6,102 nt of DNA from an uncultured Acidimicrobiaceae bacterium (GCA_947258635.1 CAMYJM010000338.1:1-6102); one strand, 5' to 3'. Shown: positions 1 to 5,318, counted from the stretch's first letter. Made by a program: numbers and translations. Notes: generated by a model from the letters alone, not told the origin.

Positions 1-2
1 AT

Positions 3-104
3 GTGTGCCCGCTGTCGCCGGTGGTGGGCTCGACCTGTGGCCCCGGGGCCCACGGCTTGGCGGTGCTATGGGGCGCCGACGGACGCGACGGAGCTGACAG
101 GTGA
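3..104 (+). CDS. Possible 3' end of an upstream rightward gene (partial)
   Basis: From base 3 the third forward frame is open to a TGA at 102-104 and would encode the last 33 residues of a protein that starts outside the window; the end reads GLAVLWGADGRDGADR. Of the forward frames I compared here it has the highest GC at third positions (about 28 of 33 codons), which is the only coding evidence. It would converge on the small membrane-protein gene, with 18 bp between stops. No family can be recognised from so short a piece. The first forward frame is also open from an ATG at base 1 and cannot be fully excluded. Confidence 0.25.
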   Translation: MCPLSPVVGSTCGPGAHGLAVLWGADGRDGADR

Positions 105-122
105 GGGCGTCTTGCGAGGCGG

Positions 123-467
123 TCACTTCGGCTTGAAGCCGGAGAGGTTCATGAAGCCGAGCAGGGCGGTGATCAGGACGGTCGATATGAAGAACAGGCC
201 GATCGTCTCTTGGGTGCCGTCGAGTGGTTGCCAGTACATGACCAGGCCGGCGAAGCACCCGACGATGCCGACGGCGGCGCCGATGTAGACCCAGCGGCGC
301 CGGTCGTCGTCTACCAGCGGCGCTGAGATCAGCAGCAGGATCGAGCTGGCCATGATGGCCACGAAGTTGACCGCAGACGCCCAAGCGGCCAGGAACCAAT
401 CGTCTGAGCTCGTCGTTGCCCGTCGGCTGCCGGTGCGCTTCGCTGGGGTCGTCACACTCTGCGACAA
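123..467 (-). CDS. Small three-helix integral membrane protein, function unknown
   Basis: A 114-residue protein that I do not recognise. A basic, Ser/Thr-rich N-terminus (residues 1-23, with KRTGSRR) precedes three hydrophobic segments at about 27-49, 60-79 and 88-108. The loop between the first two carries DDDRRR and the protein ends FKPK. A positive N-terminus and three helices would put the N-terminus inside and the C-terminus outside, though charge balance does not settle this. The chosen start is TTG at 465-467, four bases after an AAGG; an in-frame TAA lies just upstream, so the frame cannot extend, and GTG at 453-455 is the alternative. The gene is divergent from the TIR-propeller gene, with only 36 bp between the outermost starts, so their control regions must overlap. 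A role as membrane partner of the TIR-propeller protein is possible but rests on position alone. Confidence 0.72.
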   Translation of the reverse strand: MSQSVTTPAKRTGSRRATTSSDDWFLAAWASAVNFVAIMASSILLLISAPLVDDDRRRWVYIGAAVGIVGCFAGLVMYWQPLDGTQETIGLFFISTVLITALLGFMNLSGFKPK

Positions 468-500
468 ATCGCCTTAGCCTTACGCTCTGTCGACACGTAT

Positions 501-525
501 CGGATGCGTGATGATGATGCATCCG
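501..525. promoter_or_regulatory. 7-bp inverted repeat overlapping the putative TIR-gene start (operator or 5'-UTR hairpin)
   Basis: CGGATGC at 501-507 and GCATCCG at 519-525 are perfect inverted copies separated by 11 bases (GTGATGATGAT). The ATG at 504, the outermost start of the TIR gene, lies inside the left arm, and a Shine-Dalgarno-like GGAGG begins three bases after the right arm. If translation starts at GTG 537, the dyad sits in the leader next to the ribosome binding site, where a repressor or RNA hairpin could act. If it starts at ATG 504, the dyad is merely the first codons. Confidence 0.4.
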
Positions 526-2129
526 TCGGAGGTCATGTGGCCGAGGGGACAAAACCGAGCATCTTCATCAGCTACCGGCGGGTGAACACCCGGCACCTGG
601 CGGGCAGGCTGGCGGACCACCTCGAGGAACGGTTCGGCGACTCACAGGTCTTCATGGATGTCGCCTCGATCGATGCCGGCGAGGATTTCGTCGTCGTGCT
701 TCAGGAGGCGGTGAGCGCATGTGGCGTGTTGCTCGCCGTCATCGGGCCCAAGTGGACGACCATCAAGACCAAAGACGGCCGCGGCCGCCGGCTGGATGAC
801 CCCAACGACTTCGTGGTGCTGGAGATCGCCGCCGCCCTGGAACGGGACATCCCCGTGATCCCGATCTTGGTCGATGGAGCCCCCATGCCCGGCGTCGACG
901 AGCTTCCCGACATCCTGAAACCGCTGTCCCGCCGCCAAGCTTTCCCGCTGACGGTCGAGGCGTTTGGAGATGACGTCGACCGCCTCGAGGAGCGGATTGC
1001 CGAGATCATCGACCCGCCGCAGCCCCCGTGGTGGGAGACCAAGCTGACCCGCCGCAACATGCTGCGCCTCGCCGGGGGTACCGCGGCGCTCGCCGTGACC
1101 GGGTTGGTCGGGCGGCAGGCCGTCAACTGGTTGAGCGACGATCCGGAGCCATGGCTGTTCGCCACCGGCGGCCAGATCTTCTCGTCTCCGGAAGTCGTCG
1201 ATGGCACCTTGTACATCGGGAGCAATGATCAGCATCTATACGCCCTCGATGCGGCGACCGGGGTAGAGAAGTGGCGGTACCGGGCCGGCGGCGCGATCAC
1301 CTCATCTCCGGCCGTCGTCGGTGGACTGGTCGCCGTGGGCGCCAATGATTCGATGGTTCACGGCATCGACGCGGCAACCGGTTCGACCAAATGGCTCTTC
1401 GCCACCGGCGCCGTGATGCACTCTTCCCCCGCAATCGTCGATGGTGTTGTGTACATCGGCTGCCGTGACCACAACGTGTATGCGATCGACGCGGAGAACG
1501 GCACGCAGCGGTGGCGCTTCACCGGAGGCGACTGGTTCAACTCGTCGCCCACCGTCGACAATGGCGCCGTCTATATCGGGTGTCGCGACCACAACGTGTA
1601 TGCGATCGACGCTTCGTCCGGTGAGATGCGCTGGTCACACACCACTGACAGCACCGTTGATTCGTCGGCCTTCGTCTCGGGGGACACGCTGTGGATCGGA
1701 GGTGACGACCACAACGTCTACGCCTTGAGCACGGCCGATGGATCGCAATTCTGGCGTTTCACGGCGGGGGGCGGCGTCGTGTCGACGCCGATCGAGCGTG
1801 ATGGCGTGCTCTACGTGGGTAGTGACGACGGGAACCTCTATGCGATCGACGCAACGACCGGCCGGGAACGCTGGCAGCACAGCACGGAAAACAGCATTCG
1901 CTCCTCACCGACCGTGACGGGGCGCTCCGTTCTCATTGGCAGCCGGGATCGACACGTCTATGCCGTCAACACGGTCGACGGCAGTCGCCGATGGCGTTTC
2001 GCCACCGAGGGCCCCATCGACGATTCCTCGCCGGCCCTCGCCAACGGCCTGGTGTATATCGGCAGCCTGGACAACCGGGTCTACGCGATCGTTGCCGCCA
2101 ACGGTTTGGGACCCTCGCTGGAGAGCTGA
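504..2129 (+). CDS. TIR domain - Tat-like signal anchor - eight-bladed PQQ-type beta-propeller protein
   Basis: Residues are numbered from ATG 504 (541 aa); GTG 537 is the likelier start because of its ribosome binding site. Residues 18-168 are a bacterial TIR domain of the TIR_2 kind: FISYRR at 21-26, VFMD at 49-52, LLAVIGPKW at 76-84, and DDPNDFVVLEI at 98-108, where Glu107 is at the position of the catalytic NADase glutamate. A Pro/Trp linker leads to TRRNMLR (182-188), close to the Tat consensus, then an Ala/Gly/Leu-rich hydrophobic stretch to about 203 with no clear cleavage site. Residues 217-531 are eight repeats with tryptophans at 217, 257, 297 and so on to 497, each repeat holding SSP, a YIG-like strand and a YAIDA.TG...W motif typical of PQQ-like/BamB-type propellers. 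I infer a cytoplasmic TIR effector tethered to an exported, Tat-folded ligand-sensing propeller; NAD+ cleavage is expected from the family but not shown. Nothing suggests PQQ-dependent dehydrogenase activity. The gene converges on the glycosyltransferase, with 11 bp between stops. Confidence 0.9.
   Translation: MRDDDASVGGHVAEGTKPSIFISYRRVNTRHLAGRLADHLEERFGDSQVFMDVASIDAGEDFVVVLQEAVSACGVLLAVIGPKWTTIKTKDGRGRRLDDPNDFVVLEIAAALERDIPVIPILVDGAPMPGVDELPDILKPLSRRQAFPLTVEAFGDDVDRLEERIAEIIDPPQPPWWETKLTRRNMLRLAGGTAALAVTGLVGRQAVNWLSDDPEPWLFATGGQIFSSPEVVDGTLYIGSNDQHLYALDAATGVEKWRYRAGGAITSSPAVVGGLVAVGANDSMVHGIDAATGSTKWLFATGAVMHSSPAIVDGVVYIGCRDHNVYAIDAENGTQRWRFTGGDWFNSSPTVDNGAVYIGCRDHNVYAIDASSGEMRWSHTTDSTVDSSAFVSGDTLWIGGDDHNVYALSTADGSQFWRFTAGGGVVSTPIERDGVLYVGSDDGNLYAIDATTGRERWQHSTENSIRSSPTVTGRSVLIGSRDRHVYAVNTVDGSRRWRFATEGPIDDSSPALANGLVYIGSLDNRVYAIVAANGLGPSLES
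528..532 (+). promoter_or_regulatory. Shine-Dalgarno-like GGAGG favouring a GTG start at 537
   Basis: GGAGG lies four bases before an in-frame GTG at 537-539 (codon 12 of the longest TIR frame). The ATG at 504 has no purine-rich sequence before it. The spacing is slightly short but usable. Starting at 537 gives a 530-residue protein that begins five residues before the first TIR strand (KPSIFISYRR) and loses nothing conserved. Confidence 0.5.
1152..2096 (+). repeat. Eight tandem 120-bp coding repeats (40-residue propeller blades)
   Basis: The propeller-encoding part of the TIR gene has an almost exact 120-bp period. Eight Trp codons fall exactly 120 bp apart, and the only length change I see is one extra codon in the last repeat (residues 501-510). 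Blades 3 and 4 are most alike: bases 1467-1492 and 1587-1612 are identical over 26 bp, and both blades read YIGCRDHNVYAIDA. Blade 5 keeps part of the block (ACCACAACGT). The pattern points to growth by blade duplication, the 3/4 copy probably being the most recent. This is protein-coding repetition, not a CRISPR or a mobile repeat. Confidence 0.92.
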
Positions 2130-2140
2130 GTCGCCCCGAA

Positions 2141-3463
2141 TCATCTCGGCTTTGCGATGACCGTGAAGCTTGATTCGGAGCGGCGCAGCGCCCTGACGAG
2201 GCCGCGGAGGCTCCCAACGACTTCCCACACCGCAAAGACCGGGATGAGGGCAACGAGAGCGAGTACTTCTTGCGGGCGGCGCTGCGGCAGCGCGGAAGCC
2301 CTCGTTTTGACTTTGAGGCCCTCCCAGTACAGCCAGGCGAAGTACGCCACGTTGAGCGACCATATCGGCAAGAGGAGGGCCGTCACCGGGGCCGTGTCGA
2401 AGTCTCCCAGCGCCAGGCGAACGAAGTCGGCAACCGTTGCCGGCGAGGCGCCGTAGGAGCGTGCCGGGAACCAAGCACTGCGGCCCGGGTGACGCTCGGC
2501 GAAGCGCAGTGCGAACTCGGCGTCCTCGACTATGGCGCGGGCTCCGTAGTCCCATCCGATCTCGGCCTCGATCGAAGCCCGGATGAGCAGCAACTCCCCA
2601 TGAAGACCGATCCGGGGGGTGCCGCTGCCGGTGGCGGCGGCGAAAAAGCTGAGGTCACACCCGGGCCGGACGGCGTCGGCGAGCCAGGTGAGGCCGTTCG
2701 ATGCATGTTCCCGCGGATAGCTGAGAACCCCCTGCGCCAGGTGGAGCCCGGCGCGGCCCCGGGTCTGCTGCTCTTGGATGAAAGCCGCCACGCCTTCGGC
2801 AGTGTCCGGTCCGACGCCCGTGTCGTCATCCATGTGCAGCACCCACACGTCGTCCCTGGCTTCCCCTTCCATCCGGCGCAGCTCAGCCGCGTAGTGGTTC
2901 GCCCGGGCCTTGAACCGAGTCTCGTTCGGCGTCGTGTAGTCGGCGGGCACGGTCAAGGCGCGTGCGTCGGGATACTCACCAATGACGTCCGTGATCCGAT
3001 CTACCGCCTCGCACCCCTCTTCGATCACGACGTCGACCCGGAGCCGGGGGAACGACGGGGACAGATGGTTGAAGAACGACTCGAGCACACGTTCGAGCGC
3101 GGGGACGGTGTCATGGCGTCCGATGGTGGGCACCACGACGATGAGCGGCGTCTCCACTCTCTGGAACTTCGGCGACTGAGATGCTTCCGGCGCCGTCCCG
3201 CGAGCAGTGAGCAGCGCTCCGAGAAGTCCCTGGGCGCTCAGCAAGATCGGCAGAGTCCACACCACGGTCGTGTACCAGCTGAGGGTTCCCGGCTGGACGG
3301 CGCGTGGAAACCACACGAGAGACACCGTGAGAGAAGCCAGGAAGACCACCACCAGCGGGGTGAGGCTGGGCCGAGAGGACGCCGGTAGTCGGCGGCGCTG
3401 GACGGCCGCGGCGCGGGCCCCATCGGCGGCCCCTCTCGCGACGTCGATACGGTTCTCAGTCAT
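2141..3463 (-). CDS. Membrane glycosyltransferase, GT2 / Egghead-like, lacking the QxxRW motif
   Basis: A 440-residue membrane enzyme. Two hydrophobic segments (about 34-52 and 65-88) precede a cytoplasmic GT-A domain: LIVVVPTIGR (107-116) starts the nucleotide-binding fold, VVIEEG follows at 145-150, and HMDDDTG (210-216) supplies the metal-binding Asp triplet. GLHGELLLIR (286-295) and GWDYG...IVEDAEFALRF (303-321) hold the expected acceptor-site ED pair (313-314). Two more hydrophobic segments lie at about 358-380 and 398-418. The GLHGE...ED layout resembles Egghead-type transferases, which use nucleotide-activated sugars such as GDP-mannose to extend lipid-linked glycans; the sugar cannot be read from sequence. 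Oddly, where relatives carry QxxRW after SP...DF this protein reads DFVRLALGDFDTA (346-358), so activity may be altered or lost. The start is ATG 3461-3463. No strong Shine-Dalgarno is visible, and a small hairpin (3474-3486) sits just upstream. The protein resembles no defence family. Confidence 0.8.
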   Translation of the reverse strand: MTENRIDVARGAADGARAAAVQRRRLPASSRPSLTPLVVVFLASLTVSLVWFPRAVQPGTLSWYTTVVWTLPILLSAQGLLGALLTARGTAPEASQSPKFQRVETPLIVVVPTIGRHDTVPALERVLESFFNHLSPSFPRLRVDVVIEEGCEAVDRITDVIGEYPDARALTVPADYTTPNETRFKARANHYAAELRRMEGEARDDVWVLHMDDDTGVGPDTAEGVAAFIQEQQTRGRAGLHLAQGVLSYPREHASNGLTWLADAVRPGCDLSFFAAATGSGTPRIGLHGELLLIRASIEAEIGWDYGARAIVEDAEFALRFAERHPGRSAWFPARSYGASPATVADFVRLALGDFDTAPVTALLLPIWSLNVAYFAWLYWEGLKVKTRASALPQRRPQEVLALVALIPVFAVWEVVGSLRGLVRALRRSESSFTVIAKPR

Positions 3464-3729
3464 GTGAGGCGTCCCGGCAACGCCGGATCCCCGGAATCGA
3501 ATGGCTTCGGCAGCCGGGAATGATGAGACGACGGCGGCGCGGGTGTCGGCTCGCCGGCGGCGATACGGCGATAACCGAGCAAGGCGTTGTAGCGCGTCAC
3601 AGGCCTCATCCCCCGTTGCGCCCCAACGTGGTCGTCTCGTTCGGCAGGAACTCGGCTTGCCGGGACCACCGCGTCGGAGGCGATATCCGGACCCACCCTA
3701 GGCGGCTCGCCGGCAATCCGATGCGGCAT
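3460..3729 (-). CDS. Doubtful small ORF overlapping the glycosyltransferase start (ATGA)
   Basis: A minus-strand frame begins at ATG 3727-3729 (89 aa, MPHRIAGEPP...) with an internal ATG at 3607-3609 (49 aa, MRPVTRYNALLGYRR...). It ends at a TGA (3460-3462) that overlaps the glycosyltransferase ATG as ATGA, the arrangement seen in translationally coupled genes. About three quarters of codons in the shorter version end in G or C, consistent with coding but also with the background. Against it: neither start has a properly spaced ribosome binding site, the protein is rich in Pro, Arg and Ser with no recognisable motif, and the frame continues upstream into the neighbouring gene as a shadow. It is listed because it is the only candidate gene in this spacer. 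Confidence 0.2.
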   Translation of the reverse strand: MPHRIAGEPPRVGPDIASDAVVPASRVPAERDDHVGAQRGMRPVTRYNALLGYRRIAAGEPTPAPPSSHHSRLPKPFDSGDPALPGRLT

Positions 3730-3738
3730 GCCTGCCGC
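3723..3738 (-). other. GC-rich hairpin, second stem downstream of the TPR-S gene
   Basis: GCGGCA (3723-3728) and TGCCGC (3733-3738) are perfect inverted copies around a TGCC tetraloop. It lies 15 bp beyond the first hairpin in the direction of TPR-S transcription. No T-tract follows. It may be an accessory transcript-end structure, or chance in GC-rich DNA. Confidence 0.25.
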
Positions 3739-3753
3739 GCCCAATGGTCGGGA

Positions 3754-3774
3754 CCGACGCGGCGCGGGCGTCGG
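3754..3774 (-). terminator. Possible terminator hairpin immediately after the TPR-S stop codon
   Basis: CCGACGC (3754-3760) and GCGTCGG (3768-3774) pair perfectly over 7 bp around a 7-base loop, starting two bases past the TAG stop (complement of 3777-3779). A GTCGG at 3747-3751 offers an alternative pairing. There is no run of T on the transcribed side, so this would be a T-less terminator of the kind often proposed in high-GC bacteria, or an mRNA 3'-end stabiliser. It could separate the TPR-S transcript from the downstream glycosyltransferase. Confidence 0.35.
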
Positions 3775-3776
3775 GG

Positions 3777-5243
3777 CTACTTGCCCTTCTTGTCCTTCTT
3801 GTCCTTCTTGTGCTTCTTCTTCGGCTTGTCGCCGGCTGCCGCGGGCCGCTTGGCTTTCTTGCCGGCCTTCTCGGAGCCGGGCGCGGCGCCGATTAGGTCG
3901 AGGGGCGAGGACGCCAGCAGTCCCTCCAGCACGGCGATCTGGCCGTCGGTGGATTCCACCATCCACGTCTCAGGATCGGTAGCCAGGGCCTCTTGGCGGA
4001 ACTGCTCGGCTGCGTCGCCGTCACCGAGTCCGACGGCAGCCTCGCGTCGGGTGGCGAGCAGCCAGTACCGCTCTTCCCGGCGCTTGCGGAGATCGACGTC
4101 GGTGTCATCAGTGCCCGGCTCGGGCAGCTCGGCGAGCGCTCGATCGACGATGGCTGCCACTTTGCGGCGCACCCGCTGGGCAGTGACGTAGTCGGTGATG
4201 GCCTCCGCCGGTTCGGCGCCGGGAAGGGCCGCCCGGACATTGAGCAAGAAGGCGAGGTTGATGCCGTTGTAGTAGTCGCCTTTGAGATAGAAGCCCTTCT
4301 CATTCCCTTTGATCGCCTCATCCAGATCGGCCGGGTCCTCGTTCAGGTACCACTTGTTCTTGTGCACTGCGGCCCAGAGGCCGAGAGTCTCGGGATCGTG
4401 AGAAGTCACCGGGTTGAGCCCTTCGAGGATCTCGCGGGCCTCGGCCAGGGCCGCCGCGGGCGATGGCGTCTCGGACTTGTAGGTCGCCAGCGCCAGCTGC
4501 TGGGTTATGTAGTCCTCCCGGGGCACTATGGCGTGGGCGGCGCTCAGGAGGGTCTTGACCTTTTCCCAATCACCTTCACTCTTGGCGGCCATCGCCTGAT
4601 CACGCAGCGTGCCCCATGCTGCGGCGGCCGGGTCGGCCGCCGCGGGGGGCGCCTCTTCGGCCGCCCCCTGGTCCGGCGTGCCTGCCGCCTCCCCGGCGGC
4701 GCCAGGTTCGGCTGCCGCGGGGCGCTTCCCGCGTAGCGGCGGCTCCAGTCCGGGTAGCGAGAGGAACACCGGACTGTCTGGCCGGCCATCGGCGTCGGCC
4801 ATCGTGGCCGCGATGAGCTCGGTGAGCCTCGTGCGGAAGCGGTTCGCCTCGTGGCGGCCCAGCTCGGGCCCGCCATGGGTGTATGTCGTGATCGCAATGT
4901 GGTTGATGTCGAATGCGAACTCGAACTGATTCTCCGCCACGACGATCGTCCGGCCCGGCCGCAGGGCGTGGCGCACCCCGAGCTCATAGGCCGCGTTCCA
5001 GTTCGACGTCGAGACATCGGCAATCACGAGATCGGCGTTGAGAATCTCCTCCCACATCTCGACGTCGATCGATCCCGAGTGCATGACCTTGTCGGCCCTG
5101 ATGCACTCGAGCCCGGCGGTCTCGACCGCCTCCTTGATGATCTCGTACGAGTCATCGAGGTTGAGCACGCGTCCGGTGCGAAAGTCGGTCTTCTCCCCGA
5201 ACCCCTGCACCACGAAGCATCGCTTACGTTTCTCATCGGCCAT
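3777..5243 (-). CDS. DRHyd (nucleoside deoxyribosyltransferase/TIR-like) domain fused to a TPR-S scaffold
   Basis: A 488-residue, probably cytoplasmic protein. Residues 8-145 form a Rossmann-like domain of the nucleoside 2-deoxyribosyltransferase/TIR superfamily: CFVVQGFGEKTD (9-20), an IIKEAVETAGLECIRAD helix-strand unit (35-51), then MWEEILNADLVIADVS (63-78) and NWNAAYELGVRHAL (81-94), where Glu87 in YELG matches the catalytic glutamate position. An Ala/Pro-rich linker (about 165-210) joins residues 212-443, helical repeats of the TPR-S type related to the TRAFs-binding region of animal ASK kinases: HDPETLGLWAAVHKNKW (282-298) and DYYNGINLAFLL (323-334) are the diagnostic stretches. The C-terminus (459-488) is lysine-rich. 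TPR-S was predicted from comparative genomics (Burroughs and Aravind) to bind NAD+-derived signals, with the fused enzyme domain making or cleaving a nucleotide. That role is family inference, not shown here. The ATG at 5241-5243 follows a 12-base purine tract ending in GGGG five bases upstream. It is divergent from the tail-like operon. Confidence 0.85.
   Translation of the reverse strand: MADEKRKRCFVVQGFGEKTDFRTGRVLNLDDSYEIIKEAVETAGLECIRADKVMHSGSIDVEMWEEILNADLVIADVSTSNWNAAYELGVRHALRPGRTIVVAENQFEFAFDINHIAITTYTHGGPELGRHEANRFRTRLTELIAATMADADGRPDSPVFLSLPGLEPPLRGKRPAAAEPGAAGEAAGTPDQGAAEEAPPAAADPAAAAWGTLRDQAMAAKSEGDWEKVKTLLSAAHAIVPREDYITQQLALATYKSETPSPAAALAEAREILEGLNPVTSHDPETLGLWAAVHKNKWYLNEDPADLDEAIKGNEKGFYLKGDYYNGINLAFLLNVRAALPGAEPAEAITDYVTAQRVRRKVAAIVDRALAELPEPGTDDTDVDLRKRREERYWLLATRREAAVGLGDGDAAEQFRQEALATDPETWMVESTDGQIAVLEGLLASSPLDLIGAAPGSEKAGKKAKRPAAAGDKPKKKHKKDKKDKKGK
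3786..3821 (-). repeat. Four 9-bp repeats encoding a lysine-rich tail
   Basis: CTTCTTGTC and near-copies occur four times in tandem (3786-3794, 3795-3803, 3804-3812, 3813-3821). Read on the minus strand they encode the KKK/HKK/DKK/DKK part of the TPR-S protein's C-terminus. The 9-bp unit keeps frame, so repeat-number changes would lengthen or shorten the basic tail by three residues at a time. Confidence 0.85.
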
Positions 5244-5248
5244 TGAGT

Positions 5249-5260
5249 CCCCTCTCTCCC
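5249..5260 (-). promoter_or_regulatory. Purine-rich ribosome binding site of the TPR-S gene
   Basis: On the minus strand GGGAGAGAGGGG lies five bases upstream of the ATG at 5241-5243. A 12-base uninterrupted purine tract is the strongest ribosome binding site in the window and settles the start. It implies efficient translation of the TPR-S protein. Confidence 0.7.
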
Positions 5261-5268
5261 GTCAGTCC

Positions 5269-5297
5269 AACCTAGCGAACGGCCGCGGCGTGGTCGA
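5269..5297 (-). promoter_or_regulatory. Candidate sigma-70-type promoter for the TPR-S gene
   Basis: On the minus strand, TCGACC (complement of 5292-5297; four of six matches to TTGACA) and TAGGTT (complement of 5269-5274; TAnnnT) are separated by 17 bp. Transcription would begin about seven bases past the -10, giving a leader of roughly 20 bases that contains the ribosome binding site. The -35 overlaps the left arm of the dyad at 5295-5318, which suggests repression. It was found by eye and is unscored. Confidence 0.4.
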
Positions 5298-5318
5298 GGC
5301 TCAATCTGGGAAGCCTCG
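5295..5318. promoter_or_regulatory. 7-bp dyad overlapping the predicted -35, possible operator
   Basis: CGAGGCT (5295-5301) and AGCCTCG (5312-5318) are perfect inverted copies with a 10-base spacer, in the 215-bp region between the divergent TPR-S and tail-like genes. Arm centres are 17 bp apart, about one and a half helical turns. The left arm overlaps the predicted TPR-S -35, so a dimeric regulator bound here could block that promoter and might also affect the rightward operon. No known regulator motif is recognised. Confidence 0.35.

Larger units (their letters stand above)
3464..3776. other. 313-bp spacer between the TPR-S gene and the glycosyltransferase gene
   Basis: Both flanking genes are on the minus strand. 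Next to the TPR-S stop are two hairpins (3754-3774 and 3723-3738) that could end its transcript. Further on are an 8-bp tandem duplication (CGGCGATA twice, 3558-3573) and a small hairpin CCGGC-AAC-GCCGG (3474-3486) just before the glycosyltransferase start. I found no convincing -35/-10 pair for the glycosyltransferase. Apart from the doubtful small ORF there is no gene and no RNA gene here. Confidence 0.6.

Noticed and set aside
39..50. Perfect 12-bp palindrome GGCCCCGGGGCC
   Set aside because: It lies within a possible coding end, has no loop or T-tract, and such G/C-only palindromes are common by chance at this base composition.
642..1235. 197-codon minus-strand frame inside the TIR gene
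   Set aside because: It is antisense to the TIR domain and linker, has no motifs, and is rich in Asp, Gly and Arg as expected of a high-GC shadow.
1152..2096. Regular 120-bp spacing as a CRISPR-like or satellite array
   Set aside because: The repeats keep one reading frame, vary mostly synonymously or conservatively, and encode propeller blades; there are no constant short repeats with unrelated spacers.
1152..2096. PQQ-dependent alcohol or glucose dehydrogenase
   Set aside because: Only the structural blade motif is present. The repeats are short and uniform, without the catalytic insertions of dehydrogenases, and are fused to a TIR domain, so a sensor or scaffold role is more likely.
2270..3388. 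372-codon open frame on the plus strand opposite the glycosyltransferase
   Set aside because: It is a shadow of the GC-rich glycosyltransferase gene: the product is low-complexity and rich in Gly, Arg, Pro and Glu without motifs, while the opposite strand encodes a motif-rich enzyme.
3520..4191. 223-codon plus-strand frame across the spacer and the 3' end of the TPR-S gene
   Set aside because: It overlaps the well-supported TPR-S gene and its product is Arg/Ser-rich; the FLSFLSFLCFF stretch that looks like a membrane helix is just the reverse reading of the lysine repeats.
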